This document shows positions 11,946-24,593 of a stretch of DNA of 64,000 nt, piece by piece. A program made the position numbers and the translations under genes. The DNA comes from Solanum dulcamara. Taxonomy: Eukaryota > Streptophyta > Magnoliopsida > Solanales > Solanaceae. The notes under the pieces were generated by a model. It had not been told where the DNA came from. It saw only the letters and a list, made by a program, of their open reading frames with translations, and did not search any database. The DNA lies in the NCBI RefSeq assembly GCF_947179165.1, contig NC_077245.1, positions 21,985,740-22,049,739 on the forward strand, read 5' to 3'. Within the stretch, counting starts at the first letter, position 1. Each line of letters opens with the position of its first letter.

Positions 11946-14900
11946 AGTAAAAAAAGAAGGATACTCGACGCTACCAAGAGTCCGAGGCGTAACCTCCAAG
12001 TTCGATATTTTCTTTCCCCCAAGTGAACTCAGCCTTAAACCATATCATCAGGATCAACTATCAAAACTAAACTTCTGAATCAAAATTAAAAAATCTACAT
12101 ACCAGGAGTGATTACGAAGTGATGGGATAATCCATGAATCGAACCTGAATCTAAACTCTCTAAATCACATCACAACCATTGGGATGAACCTTTTTTCCCA
12201 CGTTACCATGAGAAGATGATTAACTACTACCTACTAAAACCCATAATGAATCCAGAACCAACCACCAAACATGCATAATGTATAAACCCATATCTAATCT
12301 TAGTTATATTTCCTTTTCTAAACCTAATATTTCCACAAGCTTTATTTATAAACACCTAATCTTTAGACAATGTATACTCTTCAAGGGAAAACCCAATTAA
12401 TTTGATCCAAAGAAAGAGATGATCAAGTAACCACCTGATGAACAATACATCCAAGAATACAAAACCTCTAATAACACCGCTGAAAAATTAAAACAATAGT
12501 TGTGATTGTAGTTAATTCCCAAAAGGAAGAACTAGGCCCAATGATCCTACAAGTATCAAATCACACTAGCTGAAAATGTCCTCAATGACAAGGTATAAAC
12601 CAAGATCGTCGAGAAACTGTAATATGTAAGGTAGCTCTTCTATAATTCTCTTAAGCAAGATGACACTTGCAGAATTTCTAAAAACCTTCAACTGCCACAA
12701 GGTAATGCCAAATCCGCCACGTCTGAACTAACTAAACCATCATCATCTTACCCTACCAAAAAGGTCATGGATTGGTAAATCCGATCCACTATTAGGAATC
12801 CATACACTAAATAAAAACACTCCATGAATCATAGACAGAAAATTATACGCTAAACCTGTCTGAAACAAGGTAGATGGTCACATAAGGATATATGGAATCA
12901 AAGTCGAATATCATAAGATATTCCTTCCATAGTGTCCATAACACACATTCCCATTCTCTCGACTCCACAATCAGCCATCCTGGTCTCATAACAATCATAG
13001 AAACACTCAATGTATCAACTTTCTCATTCTCTCTACAATACTCCAGTAAAGCTAACACTGCCAATACTACTAAACATCATAGTCACACCGATCAGTTACT
13101 TTACTTCTCAAACTGTCACTAGTATCAAGGTCCTCTTAGTAACACATTGTGATCTCTAAAAATTTGAACTATGAACCTCTCTCCTTCCATTTAAGCATCT
13201 TATGATAGGTACGGGTCTTAACTAATTGCTAAACTCCAAGTTTCAAATCTCATAGTACCCATCTATTAAGATAGAGCTATTAAAACACGACTAATATCAA
13301 TTCCACATAATCTTACACTTACCCAATTTCAACTACTATTCAACCATCTATACTTCATGCCAAAACTTAGAGAAATTCTTGGTCACCCCGATAGTTAGAA
13401 ATTCTTGGTCACCTCGACAGCTTCGCATATTATGAGCACGCAACCCCAATGTACCATCATGTGAATATGTATCGCATCACAATAATTTGTGTAGTCCCAT
13501 CAATTGAGTAGTATTAATCCAACTTGAAATCTTTAATAACCACAAAGAGATATAAGCCCTTCCTGCAGCGCGCCCATAAGTCGTATACAATAAGTTGAGC
13601 ATTCTAACCGCACATAAAATACAAAATATTCGATACCTTACTGTTTGTCACCCAATATAAAACCAAACCAAACCTTCAGAAAGTCGTTGATGACCCATCA
13701 TACATCCATGCTCAACCAGCCCACCTTACATTATCATATCTGAACTCATAGGCGAAAACCTATACAACCTTCAACTTTGAACCTAGGGATCTACACCTGA
13801 GGTCTTATTTCTTTGCTTGTATCTACCGCACATTACGACCAGCAAATTCAAACTCTTAACTCATACTCATGAACCAATACCAAATGCTTGAAATCTTTGA
13901 TGCACCAGACTGGTGTTCCTTTCCTTAACTCATTTATCATCAATATTTCTTAGCCAAACATCCACAACGTATTACCTCTTACCTTAAATCAAACTTATCA
14001 AATAAAGAATTCATCAAACTTTTTTACAACTGAAAGTAATAACTCCACACTCAAATCATGCACAAGTTGCTCTAACTGCTTAATAATTCCACAATCAATA
14101 ATTCCTTACCTTGCTAAGCCATACCTTAACAAAACCAACTACCACGAAGGTAGACATTATGATGCAAAACTTTAATTTTATCCCAACCATGCAAACCACT
14201 CCCTTTATCAGTCGACATTAGTCCATACCTTGAAGATTTTATATAATCGCACACTTTACCTATCATTAAACACTTATACGTCAATCTTGCCATGTCCCTC
14301 ATTAAGATGCCAAAATCATGCCAGTCATCAAACTCAATATCTCTATAAAATTTGCCACGATGCTAGAGCTGAGTGTCCGTAGACTCCACTCTCAAAGCAT
14401 ACTCAACCTGGCTGATGAACATCAGGTGCTATTTCGATAACTAGAACAAGGCAGATAAGGCCACACATTTCTAAACCCAACTCTCCAACTCCTCTAAGTT
14501 AAATCCTTGAACTTTGTGATCTTTGTAAGTATTGTTGTCCTTGCTTCATTCCAAAGGCCAAACTACATCCCTGAATTCCATTATAAGTTAAAAAAAATTT
14601 CAATTCTACTCGAGTAATCTCCAACACATCGTACCACCTTCCATATATCTACATTACTCATCAAGTAGTAGCAACCACGACGTTCGATACTCAAAGGTTG
14701 TTATTATCATACTGGACCCTGTTAACTAAAAGCCATTACTACATTGTTGCAACCTAATCATAGTCCATCTCGAACTCTATTACCATGCTTAACAGCTTTT
14801 GCCATCATCACAAAGTTAATACTATCGTCAGCGTGATATCTCAAACTCAAAGTACAGTCGAGTCCCATAAATTAACCAATTTTCATATGTACTTTCTCCT

Positions 14901-15409
14901 TGGTATACTTACTTGCCTTTCATACAGGTATACTCATTGGGACTTTTCATACCCATAAGCATGTCATTTCAATATCAGTCTACTCCTTTTGTCTTATCAT
15001 GAGGTCACCAGTCCCCAATTTAACCATGTCAACTCAAATATCACACCTTACCGAAAAGATGGAACAACATCGATTCATTCAATCCACCACTATAACTTTC
15101 CTTATAAATAATGCTTAATCCAAGAGTTCATAGTAATAACTACTTGATTTCTCAGCTGAGAATGCAATATTAACCTTGTTACCCGAGTAGGTAAAACAAC
15201 TGATAACTCCATAAATGTCTCTATTTCTATGAATCACTAGTATCACACCGTGAATATCTACTAAATTCACCACTATATCACATCATATCCATTGAGAAGG
15301 ACATACTCAACTAACCCGTATATTTATACCCATTGAATAGCTACAAAATATTATCAAAGCATTTCAGTCTCTAGCCAAAAGTGATATGCACCATTCCGTA
15401 AGCCAGGTC
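11908..15409 (-). other. LARD-like element interior, non-coding
   Basis: 3.5 kb of AT-rich sequence with stops in every frame. I looked for RT (YIDD-type), RNase H, integrase (zinc finger, D-D-E) and gag zinc-knuckle motifs and saw none. The longest frames (for example 12843-13064 and 14900-15118) have no recognisable domain. Presumed to be the packaged but non-coding body of a non-autonomous element. Confidence 0.55.
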
Positions 15410-17995
15410 TGTAACACCCCCTAAAATGTTATTGATTCATGGATCCTTTCATTCATGAAGTCCAAATGAATTATCAAAGTTTTTTATTTAATTCAAGCAT
15501 GAAAATTTATGGGGTTTTATATCATGACTCCAAATGCATAGACTATTAAATATTTGAAGTTTAATCAGCTATCTTATATTAGCTTATGTTGGCTCTTAAA
15601 TGCATTAAATTATTGATTTATCAAAGGTCCTTATATGAAGGCATGAAAAAGTTTTAAAGTATTTTAATCATAATTATATTCTCTCATACCTAAAGTATTT
15701 TGATTATATTATGTTCTCTCATGCCTAAGGTATTTTGATCATAATTATGTTCTTCCATGCCTAAAGTATTTTGATTATATTATGTTCTCTCATGCCTAAA
15801 GTATTTTGATTATATAAATTGTATTTATTTTCTTTAATCTTTACTCTAATGTATGTAAGACTTCAATGAGAGTATTCCTTCCTGTAACACCCTTTAAAAC
15901 GTTGTATGTGGTATTTCAATTCTCGACGAAAATGATACTGCTTCTATATTTTAGGCATAACTTTTCATAGAATAGTCCAAATTAGGTGATTCAAATTTCT
16001 AAATAACTCCAATGACACTACCTATAATTTCATGAATACCATATATCAAGATTCGGAGGATAAATAGGTTAAATAAATTAATTTTTGCAAGCCATAGATC
16101 TGTGATGAAATAGAGTGTTTGTAGAATAAAAATCATATCTCACGGTAGGATGCTCTAAATTGGTTGATTCTTGATTGATATGACACTAGACTTCTAGATC
16201 TACAATTATTATGAAGACACCAAATCCTAAGTAAGAATTTATCTTGTTCAAACGCAGCTACAAAAAAGAATATTCTGTTAAAAGAGAGCTCATCTCACCT
16301 ACCATGGAAAGATCTAGAACCATTTGACATCATCCATGACATCAAAATTCTCCATTGAATTTTGAAGATCATCCTTTGTAATTATTTTTATTTATTGTTA
16401 AGTCCCTCCTCCACACCTATAAATACCCACCTTATTTCCTCATTTTATTCATCAAGCTTTCTGAAGTAACTCTTTTCTCTATACACTTGTTTACTTATTT
16501 TCAAACATAGTTTTAGTTTTAGTAGTATAGAAATATTATTTCGGTGATTCTTATACTTTGGGTAGTACACAAAATGCTCTGGCCAGAAAAAAAGACTAGG
16601 AGTTTAAGAGTGTTCCAATTTAGAGTAAAGCTTTGGATTTCAGGTATGTAAGGCTATTCATAGAATTGGATTGAGTTCGTCCATGCACCCAATATTTAAA
16701 TTCATCGTAAATTGAGTTATAGTTAAGTTTTACCCTAATCTTGAATTCTAAATGAATTAATTCTTCTTCTATTGAGTTAGATATATTTATGCATTGAGAT
16801 TATTGTTATTTTTATCTCTTATATTATTGGAATTATTGTTCATGGCTACTTTCCCATGAACCCTAATTGATTTGATGTTCATAAATATTTCTACACGTAT
16901 TTTGAGTAAAGATATTGGCTTTTAATATTCATTGACAAAAAGAGTGATTTGAATTAATACTATATATGTATTTAATTGAGTTTTGAAAGAGCAAAAGAAT
17001 TAAGTTTAAATGAATTTGATTAAATGATGTTTAGAGCAAGATATTTTGATGAGATGCAAATGATGTTTTGAAGTGTAATAATTGATGAAGAGGTAATGAG
17101 ATGATTTTGATGTTTTAAATAAAATTCCAATAAGACTAGATGATGATATTAATATGAGCACATATTTTGGGAGTAGTATTGAGCACTGAGTTGGATAAGA
17201 GTTTAATTGATTCAAATCTCAAAACTCGTAGCCAGTATAGGATGGAGGCTATGCCTCTTAAGTACCAAAAAGAGAACTTTAATGATTGGATCCAAGATGG
17301 TGATGTCCTTTATCCTGGCAAGGTATTGGATGGATGTGGAAACGACATCACTTTGTTGTATCATCACTAGTTCATAAGTGATGGTTGTCGATTAGAGAAA
17401 CTCCCAACTGAGTAAGCATTTCTTATTTTTATTATTATTAAACTTGCATTACATATTGATGTTGAGTTCTGAGTTGAGTCTTCCTGAGAGGAGTTTTTTG
17501 ATATCTGTCCTTACTTTCCTGCCATTTTACATACTCGTACATTTCACGTACTGATGTCATTCGACCTGCATCATTTTATGATGTAGATACAGGTGCTAGA
17601 GATCCTTAACAGGCGCATCATTGAAAATTATTATTTTTCAGCTATTTGGTGAGTTCTTCTTATATTCGGAGGAACTCTTTATCCTTTTATTATTGTTGAG
17701 TATTATGTTTCTGTTGAGGTAGCCATGGCCATGTCATTGAGACCATCTGATAGTGTTAAAGGCTTCATAGACAAAATTTGATGATGTAATTGGAGTAGTT
17801 CTTCTTTGAAACTACTTCTAAGAATTTCTTTCTTTCATTTGATGTTGATGGTGGAGAGCCCACATAAGTATTCTTATTTTCACTTAAGTCTTCCACCGAT
17901 AAACGAATAAGTGATGAGACCAAGTGGTTCTCTCAGAGGCCAGAGATAGTTTCTGAGTGTCGGCCATGCCTAGGATACTCTCTCGGGGCGTGACA
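15410..17995 (+). repeat. solo LTR (chromovirus type), TSD AGGTC
   Basis: Starts TGTAACACCCCC and ends CTCGGGGCGTGACA. It is flanked by a perfect 5-bp duplication AGGTC at 15405-15409 and 17996-18000, so it is a single insertion reduced to one LTR by recombination between its two LTRs. A second LTR-start-like sequence TGTAACACCC occurs inside it at 15883, suggesting a composite or internally duplicated LTR. A small open frame at 17167-17370 has no recognised domain. Confidence 0.85.
15655..15830. repeat. tandem repeat, unit about 35 bp
   Basis: Four consecutive units built on CCTAAAGTATTTTGATTATA with spacer ATGTTCTCTCATG, period 35-36 bases, plus a diverged leading unit. It lies in the first 430 bases of the solo LTR, before the internal TGTAACACCC. 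Confidence 0.75.
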
Positions 17996-18000
17996 AGGTC

Positions 18001-18746
18001 GATAGCAAAAGCAACACAACCCATAACTTTACCTAATTAAACACAGGTATCTCGACAGTAGACATGTCATTAACTTTCCTGATATACACAAAATCCACTC
18101 TATAAAATTTCCATAGAAATTCTAGTGTCGATTGACATAACATCATCATCATCATCATACACCATGCAACCTATCCTTTTATGACGAATTTGATAGTCTG
18201 TAGTCCCCAAAGTCACAATGCTCACCGCATACTCATTCCCCTAATTATACCATTTTTTATTGTCAAACCACTTTAGACGTCGAATATGCTATACCCATGC
18301 TATTTTTCATTGCTGAATAATAACCATACAGGATGAGATGTTCATGAGTCTCTTAATAATTGTTCATCTTTCAATGCCATAACCTCGAAACATATCATTG
18401 AACCACAACCTTACTCATTCCTTTCGAGTCGTAGAGCATTCCAAGTCAGACCACACATCATTCCCATAATTATATCACTTCCACTTCAATGCTAGATCTG
18501 ACACTAACACCAAGCGACGACACCTTAATTGCTCACATGCAGGACCAAGTATGATTCATTGCTATAAGAGAGAGGGCGGAGTGAAATGATAGGAATTAGA
18601 TCGGATCAAGGACGCATAATAGAGAATCAAAAAGTGAAGGTATTTTCTAACATTCTTCATAGCCTCTCGAAGATAAGTACAGACATCTCCATACCGATTC
18701 TCGAAATTCTACTTATACTTGGCTTGTACATATTAGACATATGAAC
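18001..18746 (-). other. LARD-like element interior, 5' part
   Basis: Continuation of the element body between the solo LTR and the primer site. No domain recognised. It contains a short CAT triplet run near 18143-18158. Confidence 0.5.
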
Positions 18747-18764
18747 CTGGGCTCTGATATCAAT
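18747..18764 (-). other. primer binding site of the LARD-like element
   Basis: Minus strand reads TTGATATCAGAGCCCAGG six bases from the LTR end. This matches the plant initiator tRNA-Met primer site (TGGTATCAGAGC) with one change in the core. It sets the minus orientation. Confidence 0.75.
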
Positions 18765-18770
18765 TTTTTA

Positions 18771-21207
18771 TGATCCGAAATCGGGATTGATGGCACTCAC
18801 CTAACCCACCAAAATGAGTCAGCCTAAGAGTCCAAACACTTCAAAATAAAAGACAGTAAAAGTAGAAATGTAAAGTCTAATATGACATAAATAAGGATAA
18901 GAAAAAAACAGATTTTAAACCACCTAAGACTTGGTATCACATATACAAGCACTATTTTAACAGAAATGGAAAAAGTACAAGTCTATATGTCTCATTCCTC
19001 AAGTAAAACAAAGCATAAAGAAAATAGGCGGCGAGAGTCTGTCGAAGAAGCCCAACCAACAGAAGTACTGAGAGCAGAAAATATCGGGCTCAAATCCTAC
19101 ATAGATGTAGAAGTAAGGGGTGAGCACCAACAATACGGTACTCAGCAAAATGGAAACTAAATCCTAAGTAAAGCAATGCGAAATACAGATACTCCTAACA
19201 TCCCAACCATAATCCTCCACCACTACACACCTGCACTCAGACTATCCAATCTATACAGTTTATATCATAATTATATCAGAATATTAGATAGTCCATAAGT
19301 AGAATGTACATATACGTTCTTACCACTATACTCAGACAAACACAGAAAATCTTAATTATAATCAAACAAAAGATGAAATAGATACAAATGCAATGTCAAT
19401 TAATCATAATGCATATTTATCATACGATACACATCCGTTGATCACCTCAGACCGAAACCCATGGGGGACTCACATAGACCACGTATCAGCCGAAAGTGAC
19501 CTCAGCCAATATCTGCCGGAAGAGACCTCAACCATAATATCCACCAAAAAAGACCTTAGCCACCGAAAGAGACCTTGGCAAATTACCTCGACGGGTAGAA
19601 ACCTCCGTCACAATATCCAATACCTCACTCATATCATTTCACAGCCATCAACGATAAGTATATGCACAAGTAATGAGTGAAACATGATAAATATTCATAT
19701 AAGATGTCATATAGTCCACAATCACACAATAAGTCAATGTCTCGTAATTCACAATACTTAGACAATTATCCCTATCTGAATTCCACTATCACACTTCAAA
19801 TCATATAATTCAACTCAATCTAATAATCCAACACACCCTAATTCCCTCACATAGGAAAATACAAGGTTCAATATACTTAACAAAGATTAGAATTCCACTT
19901 GCCTTAGCCAAAAGCCACGAACAATCCAAACTCAAAGCTTTTCCTCTCCGACGATACTTCAAATTACCACAATCTAATCACATATAGACTCACAATCACA
20001 TTTTTAAACTATTGACAATAAAATCAAGCAACTCGGGTGAAAAGGATAAACTGGTTAACATAAAATGTCAAAAAATGAACTCAAAATCTGGATATTTTTA
20101 GATAAAAATATTCTTCAAGTAGTCAGTAATTTAATAGTGTAAACTATTTTTAAAACGAGATTAAAATTAGTTCAAAATCCCCATTTCTCCTTCAAAAATT
20201 CATGTTCAAGAAAAATCAAATTCTCCAATTTGAAATCCACAATTTAAAGTTAAAATCCGAAAATATTCAAAGGAAATTGAAGAAAATCTTAGAAATAAAT
20301 TATCCAAGAGTTTTTTTGCCGCAAAAAACCTCAAAGAAATCTCCTAAACCAAGCTTGGAAATGTTAAAAATGGTGAAAACACTTTAAACCTCGCCTAAAC
20401 CCTCTCAGATGTCGCTTAAGCGACTGGGTCTTTGCTTTTGCGGAGGTTCGTTTTCTCAAACCCCGCCTAAGTGAGCCACTTCGCTTAAGCGAAGCTTCGC
20501 TAAAAGCAAACCTGGTCCGCTTAAGCGGACCCTGCACCAGCACCAAAAAATTTAACTTAGTTAAAACTCAAGCCTCCGATCGGAGGCTCAAAATTTATTC
20601 GGGACCCCGTATACACATACTATTTATGCAAACCTACTAAATTCAACATTTCTGACTCAATGGAATCGTTGGATTTCGAATTTGAGGTCTCCTTGACCCG
20701 AAATCCGATAAGTCGCAACTCAACTAGTTTTGACACTTGAAATATCCAAAATACCCTCAAGAACTCTTAAAATTACAATGAAGCCATTTCTAGCTTTATA
20801 ATCACTTATCAAAGCATTAAAAACATCAAAAATCCAATATGAGCACATGAACCCCAAATGTTGACTAAAGTCAAACTCGTATCAAATTTTTAACTCAATT
20901 TCCAACTTTGAACCTAAAATCTACGTTTCAACTCTAAATCTGATTCCGACAACTCTCCTAGACCAATTTCCACATTTTAGAACTGTTGAAATTGACGAAA
21001 TTTCATTCCGAGACTTAAAACTCCAAATGACTCTAAGACTCAAAATTTGACAACTTAAGCCTTTAAACTCATTTCTTTAGTAAAACCTCAACTTTTCACA
21101 AGATTTTCAAAAATCAACTTTCAAACCCAATCTAAAATGACTCGGGGTAATTGACGAGAGGGGTAAAATGATAATTTTTATCAAAAATGACATTTTGGGT
21201 CATTACA
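18771..21207 (-). repeat. LARD-like element, 5' LTR
   Basis: Partner of 9438-11907, about 2.44 kb. The palindrome cassette at about 20395-20535 is better preserved here (CGCTTAAGCG, TTCGCTTAAGCGAAG, CCGCTTAAGCGG). It also carries the counterpart of the 95-codon open frame (19393-19680). Confidence 0.8.
20395..20535. repeat. CGCTTAAGCG palindrome cassette
   Basis: At least three near-perfect dyads centred on CTTAAG within 140 bases, in a locally GC-richer block 670-810 bases into the LTR. The counterpart in the other LTR (11095-11235) is more decayed. Confidence 0.6.
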
Positions 21208-21699
21208 CTTATGCACATATTGCTCATGTTCTTATTTCATTGGTCATGCATTTATCTCACATACTTAGTACATTCAAACTTACTAACACATATTTTGCCT
21301 ACATTGTATCTAAATGTAGGGGTCGAAGATCATATCCATCCTCCACGTGGTTAGAGTTGAGTTGCTATATTCCACTATTGGTGAGTCCTCATTTGTCGAG
21401 GACAAGGTTATGAGTTTCTTCATATCAAAGACTATATTTCTCATTGAGGGTGACCTAAGGACTTGTCTTAGCCCCCGGCCATATTGTCTATGTAGAGGCT
21501 TGTTGAATGTCTTGTATATTGGCTTATGTTGTCATTTTAACTTGACTGTGGTACTTCCACAAATTTCTTCTAGTCTAATTGAGTTGATGCTTACTATGCC
21601 TTGTATGTGTTTAAGTATGATACGTAAGATGTCTTGGTTGGAGTCCTTTGGGGTTTTGAATCGCCATGTCACGCATAGGCCCTAGTTTGGATCGTGACA
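21208..21699 (+). repeat. gypsy-2 3' LTR, right part
   Basis: Resumes after the LARD-like insertion and ends TTTGGATCGTGACA at 21699, a typical 3' terminus of this LTR class. Open frames here (21168-21413, 21347-21685) are incidental. Confidence 0.6.
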
Positions 21700-21700
21700 T

Positions 21701-22200
21701 GATGATATGATCGTTGATGAAAATGATGAATAATCGACTCAGAGTAATAATATTGCTTCGTCTTCTCAGTCATCTGATCTAGAAATTAAAGCTTGTCGGA
21801 AAGAATTTGTTCGTAGAATGTGGGAAGATTTTATAAAAGAATGATTTTTTATTATCTCCTTCGAAAGAATAGTTTGAGTGACAAGATTGGAAAAAAGAAT
21901 AATTTGCTTTAAATTCGATTAATGTAATGCTCTTGCCTATATTGTTATTTTATTGTTGTTGATTGTTATCAATTATGTTATAAGTTTTTTTTAATGGAAC
22001 ATGTTCCTTATAAAATAATAACACAAACTTATGGGTATTTTTAATAATTTTTAGAACTTACATGTAAAAAATAATATTTTTTGAAATTTCACCAAAACTT
22101 GAAAAAATTTGTGGCCAAACGCATGGTTAAACTTCATCAAAATTTCTCCCAAGAATAACTTGCTAAAAATATTTGTAAACCAGGGGTCAAACAACACCCA
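21701..22200 (+). mobile_element. probable PIF/Harbinger transposon tail
   Basis: Just outside the gypsy-2 LTR a reading frame gives DDMIVDENDE, a stop (21731-21733), then acidic/serine-rich sequence and CRKEFVRRMWEDFIKE ending at a stop at 21842-21844. This resembles the C-terminal tail of HARBI1-type nucleases. It is followed by AT-rich sequence ending near 22200 in CAAACAACACCCA, whose complement resembles the GGGTGTTTGG ends of Harbinger elements. The N-terminal part is missing, as expected if gypsy-2 inserted into it. The family call is tentative. Confidence 0.35.
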
Positions 22201-24486
22201 ATTCTTGGTATTTTATGTAACTATAGGTGTTATTATTCAATTTCACATGCTTGATATAAAAAAAAAATAGTTCAAATTTTATCTACCCATTATAAGTCCC
22301 CTGCGAGGTCTGTAACTAATGGTATGAGACTTGTTTGAGGTGATGAGATGGCATAAATTACTAAAATTGAATAAATAAAATATCTCTAGATCTACACACG
22401 AAGAGCCATATAACGCATGACCATTCTGTGGGATCAAAACATGATAATTCCAATGCTACGGTGCTATGATTATGCGTAGACAACACCTAAGAAAAATCCT
22501 GAATTAATTTGGCTCTATGATTATATATCACACAACATCTTGAGAAAATTGTCAGGTTTATCTAGTGCGCTTTCTGTGTGACGCATAATGTATTTCCAAA
22601 CCTAGATTTTTCAGAAATATATATAAAAAAAAAGACATTTTGTAGAAAGAGAATTCACATAATTCTATAACATATTATAGAGTTTTCGATGGGGAAAAGT
22701 TTTCTGGAGCTTCCCCAACCCAAAGTAAGAACGCAATCATACTAGGATTATTAATTTCAATGACGTGTGAGATGAAACCAATCACATTCATTTGACTTCC
22801 AATTTCTCCAAATTTAATCGTTCATTTGCAATTAAAATAGATTTCTAATTAGGCCATTAAAGAGTCACATTCTCCAAGTAATAACTATGAATATAATTGG
22901 AATATATTAATAATAAATATGTTGTCAATGTTACTGTTACTGAATTTTGTATTATGTTCTCACCAGGTGAAGATTGATGGTGAAAACGTAGAGCCGGACA
23001 AGCCGGCAAGGCTAAGTGACATCCATGACATAGTCGTCCACACAAGACCTTTCAACAAGTATTGTTTTCATTTATTAAATTTTAAAAATCTCTAAACAAG
23101 AAATGATGTTGAAGCTAAGTCACAAGGCTGTAATACATTATTTAGTCTGAGACAATATATATATTAACTTAGACATTTTGCTAGTGCATTTTTCAAGGAG
23201 GAATGCACTTCAAAAGCTGTTCTATTGACACTTGATAGACTGATGACTATCAATTTAGTAAAATTACTTGTATTGGTCAATTTATTCATATATTTGACAT
23301 TCCATCTTCTGATCCGAGTGCATTTACATATATGAATACCTGATTGTAGACAGAATATGCCAATTATCTTAAAAACATTTATATATAATCTAAACAAATA
23401 TTATGATAGATAGAATGGAGCTAGTTGGTGGGGGTGTCCTTCATTTCCGTCAATGTTTTTCTCCAATACAGAACACAACCTTAATATTTTTTCCATGTAG
23501 AATTTGTTATGCTGGTCTCTCGAACTTAGTAATACCATGGACCATCACCACAATCCATGGATCAATTTTAGAGATTGACTATGTGTCATTCACATGCCTG
23601 AGCATTTATGGCCAACGAAGCATATAGCTAGCTTCTTCTTATGCGTTTGTGTATCCAAACAACCTTTGACATGGTAAAGGTAGTAAGTCATGCCGCACAC
23701 TATCCCTCCGTCATTTTCATACTCATATCAACAAATTATTGACTTCGATATCAATGGTTAGACTAAGCCAATCCAAAAATATAATTAACATGGTATGATA
23801 TTGTTTGTTTTCAGCCAATTCTACACAATTTTTTCAAAAGTAATTCACTCTATTTAAAGTATTTTTGTACTTAGATATATAATTTCCTAATTTTTTTATT
23901 TACTAATGTGGGACATTATTAGCACTCCACCGAAATTATTTCTCAAGCTACCGTATCATCACAAGTGAAGTTTAAAGTGGGCTTAAATTATTATTCAAGG
24001 GCTTATAGACAATTTTTTACCTCATTTAGCTTTTCAAATAACATCTTGTAACTGAGCTTTCAAATTGATGATTTCCAAGGAAATTGGATCAAGCAATTAC
24101 TCTATTAAATTGTTGTTTTGTGCTATGTTTTATATCTCAAATTTGTCTTCCTTGCCTATAAATGTACACTGAGCTTAACTTTTCTTGTAAAATTTTAGTA
24201 TTTGGAAGAAGAACAGAACTCACGTTAATGTACAAATTAGAAAGAAGAAAAAGCTAAAGACAACGATTTGTAGTTCTAGTTGCTTCTGCAAGCTATGAGG
24301 AGCTTGGAACTTGGAAGCAATCAAACATGCTGGAAATAAATATAATGCTGTAAAAATAAATACATTGATAGAAAGAGTGAATAGTTAAAATCATCTTTAT
24401 ATATATATAAAAAAAGAATAGTTAAAAATCTTTGAACTAAACTCTGTTTTGCGAGTTCATATACCTAAGTAAATTATTGGGTATTT
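22201..24486. other. intergenic, no gene recognised
   Basis: AT-rich sequence with no intact gene. An isolated exon-like fragment lies at 22970-23062. The stretch 23880-24240 (with a TATAAATG near 24157) might be a solo LTR or old promoter-like sequence, but I could not define its ends. Confidence 0.5.
22970..23062 (+). pseudogene. orphan exon-like fragment of unknown gene
   Basis: A 31-codon stretch directly after a good splice-acceptor context (TTATGTTCTCACCAG) reads VKIDGENVEPDKPARLSD and ends TRPFNK. It is hydrophilic, has codon-like composition and is GC-richer than its surroundings. It does not continue into neighbouring exons that I can recognise and I cannot assign a family. It could be a captured or decayed exon, or chance. 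Confidence 0.3.
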
Positions 24487-24491
24487 GTTGC
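24487..24491. repeat. target-site duplication of the Tat element, left
   Basis: GTTGC directly before the 5' LTR; the right-hand copy at 36980-36984 is ATTGC (4 of 5 identical). Confidence 0.65.
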
Positions 24492-24593
24492 TGTAAATAT
24501 TAAAATTTTATTGTATTTAAATCCGTAAATTAATTTGGACTATATTAAATTCAAGAAAATTAAATGAGCCACTAAAAGCAAACCACGTGTCAA

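Larger units (their letters stand above)
9438..21207 (-). mobile_element. LARD-like LTR element nested in the gypsy-2 LTR
   Basis: Two long direct repeats (9438-11907 and 18771-21207) start TGATCC and end CATTACA on the + strand, i.e. TGTAATGAC...GGATCA on the minus strand. A tRNA-Met-type primer site lies next to the right copy and a polypurine-like tract next to the left copy, so the element reads on the minus strand. The interior (after removing the nested solo LTR) is about 4.3 kb and shows no gag, protease, RT or integrase motif in any frame, as in non-autonomous large retrotransposon derivatives. Flanking 5-mers (TTTCA left, CTTAT right) do not match, so no target duplication is seen. 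It splits the gypsy-2 3' LTR. Confidence 0.75.

Noticed and set aside
12843..15118. Small frames in the interior of the LARD-like element as relics of pol
   Set aside because: No RT, RNase H, integrase or zinc-knuckle motif could be recognised in any frame.
23700..23730. Possible Stowaway MITE end (CCCTCCGTCATT)
   Set aside because: No matching inverted end or TA duplication found nearby.
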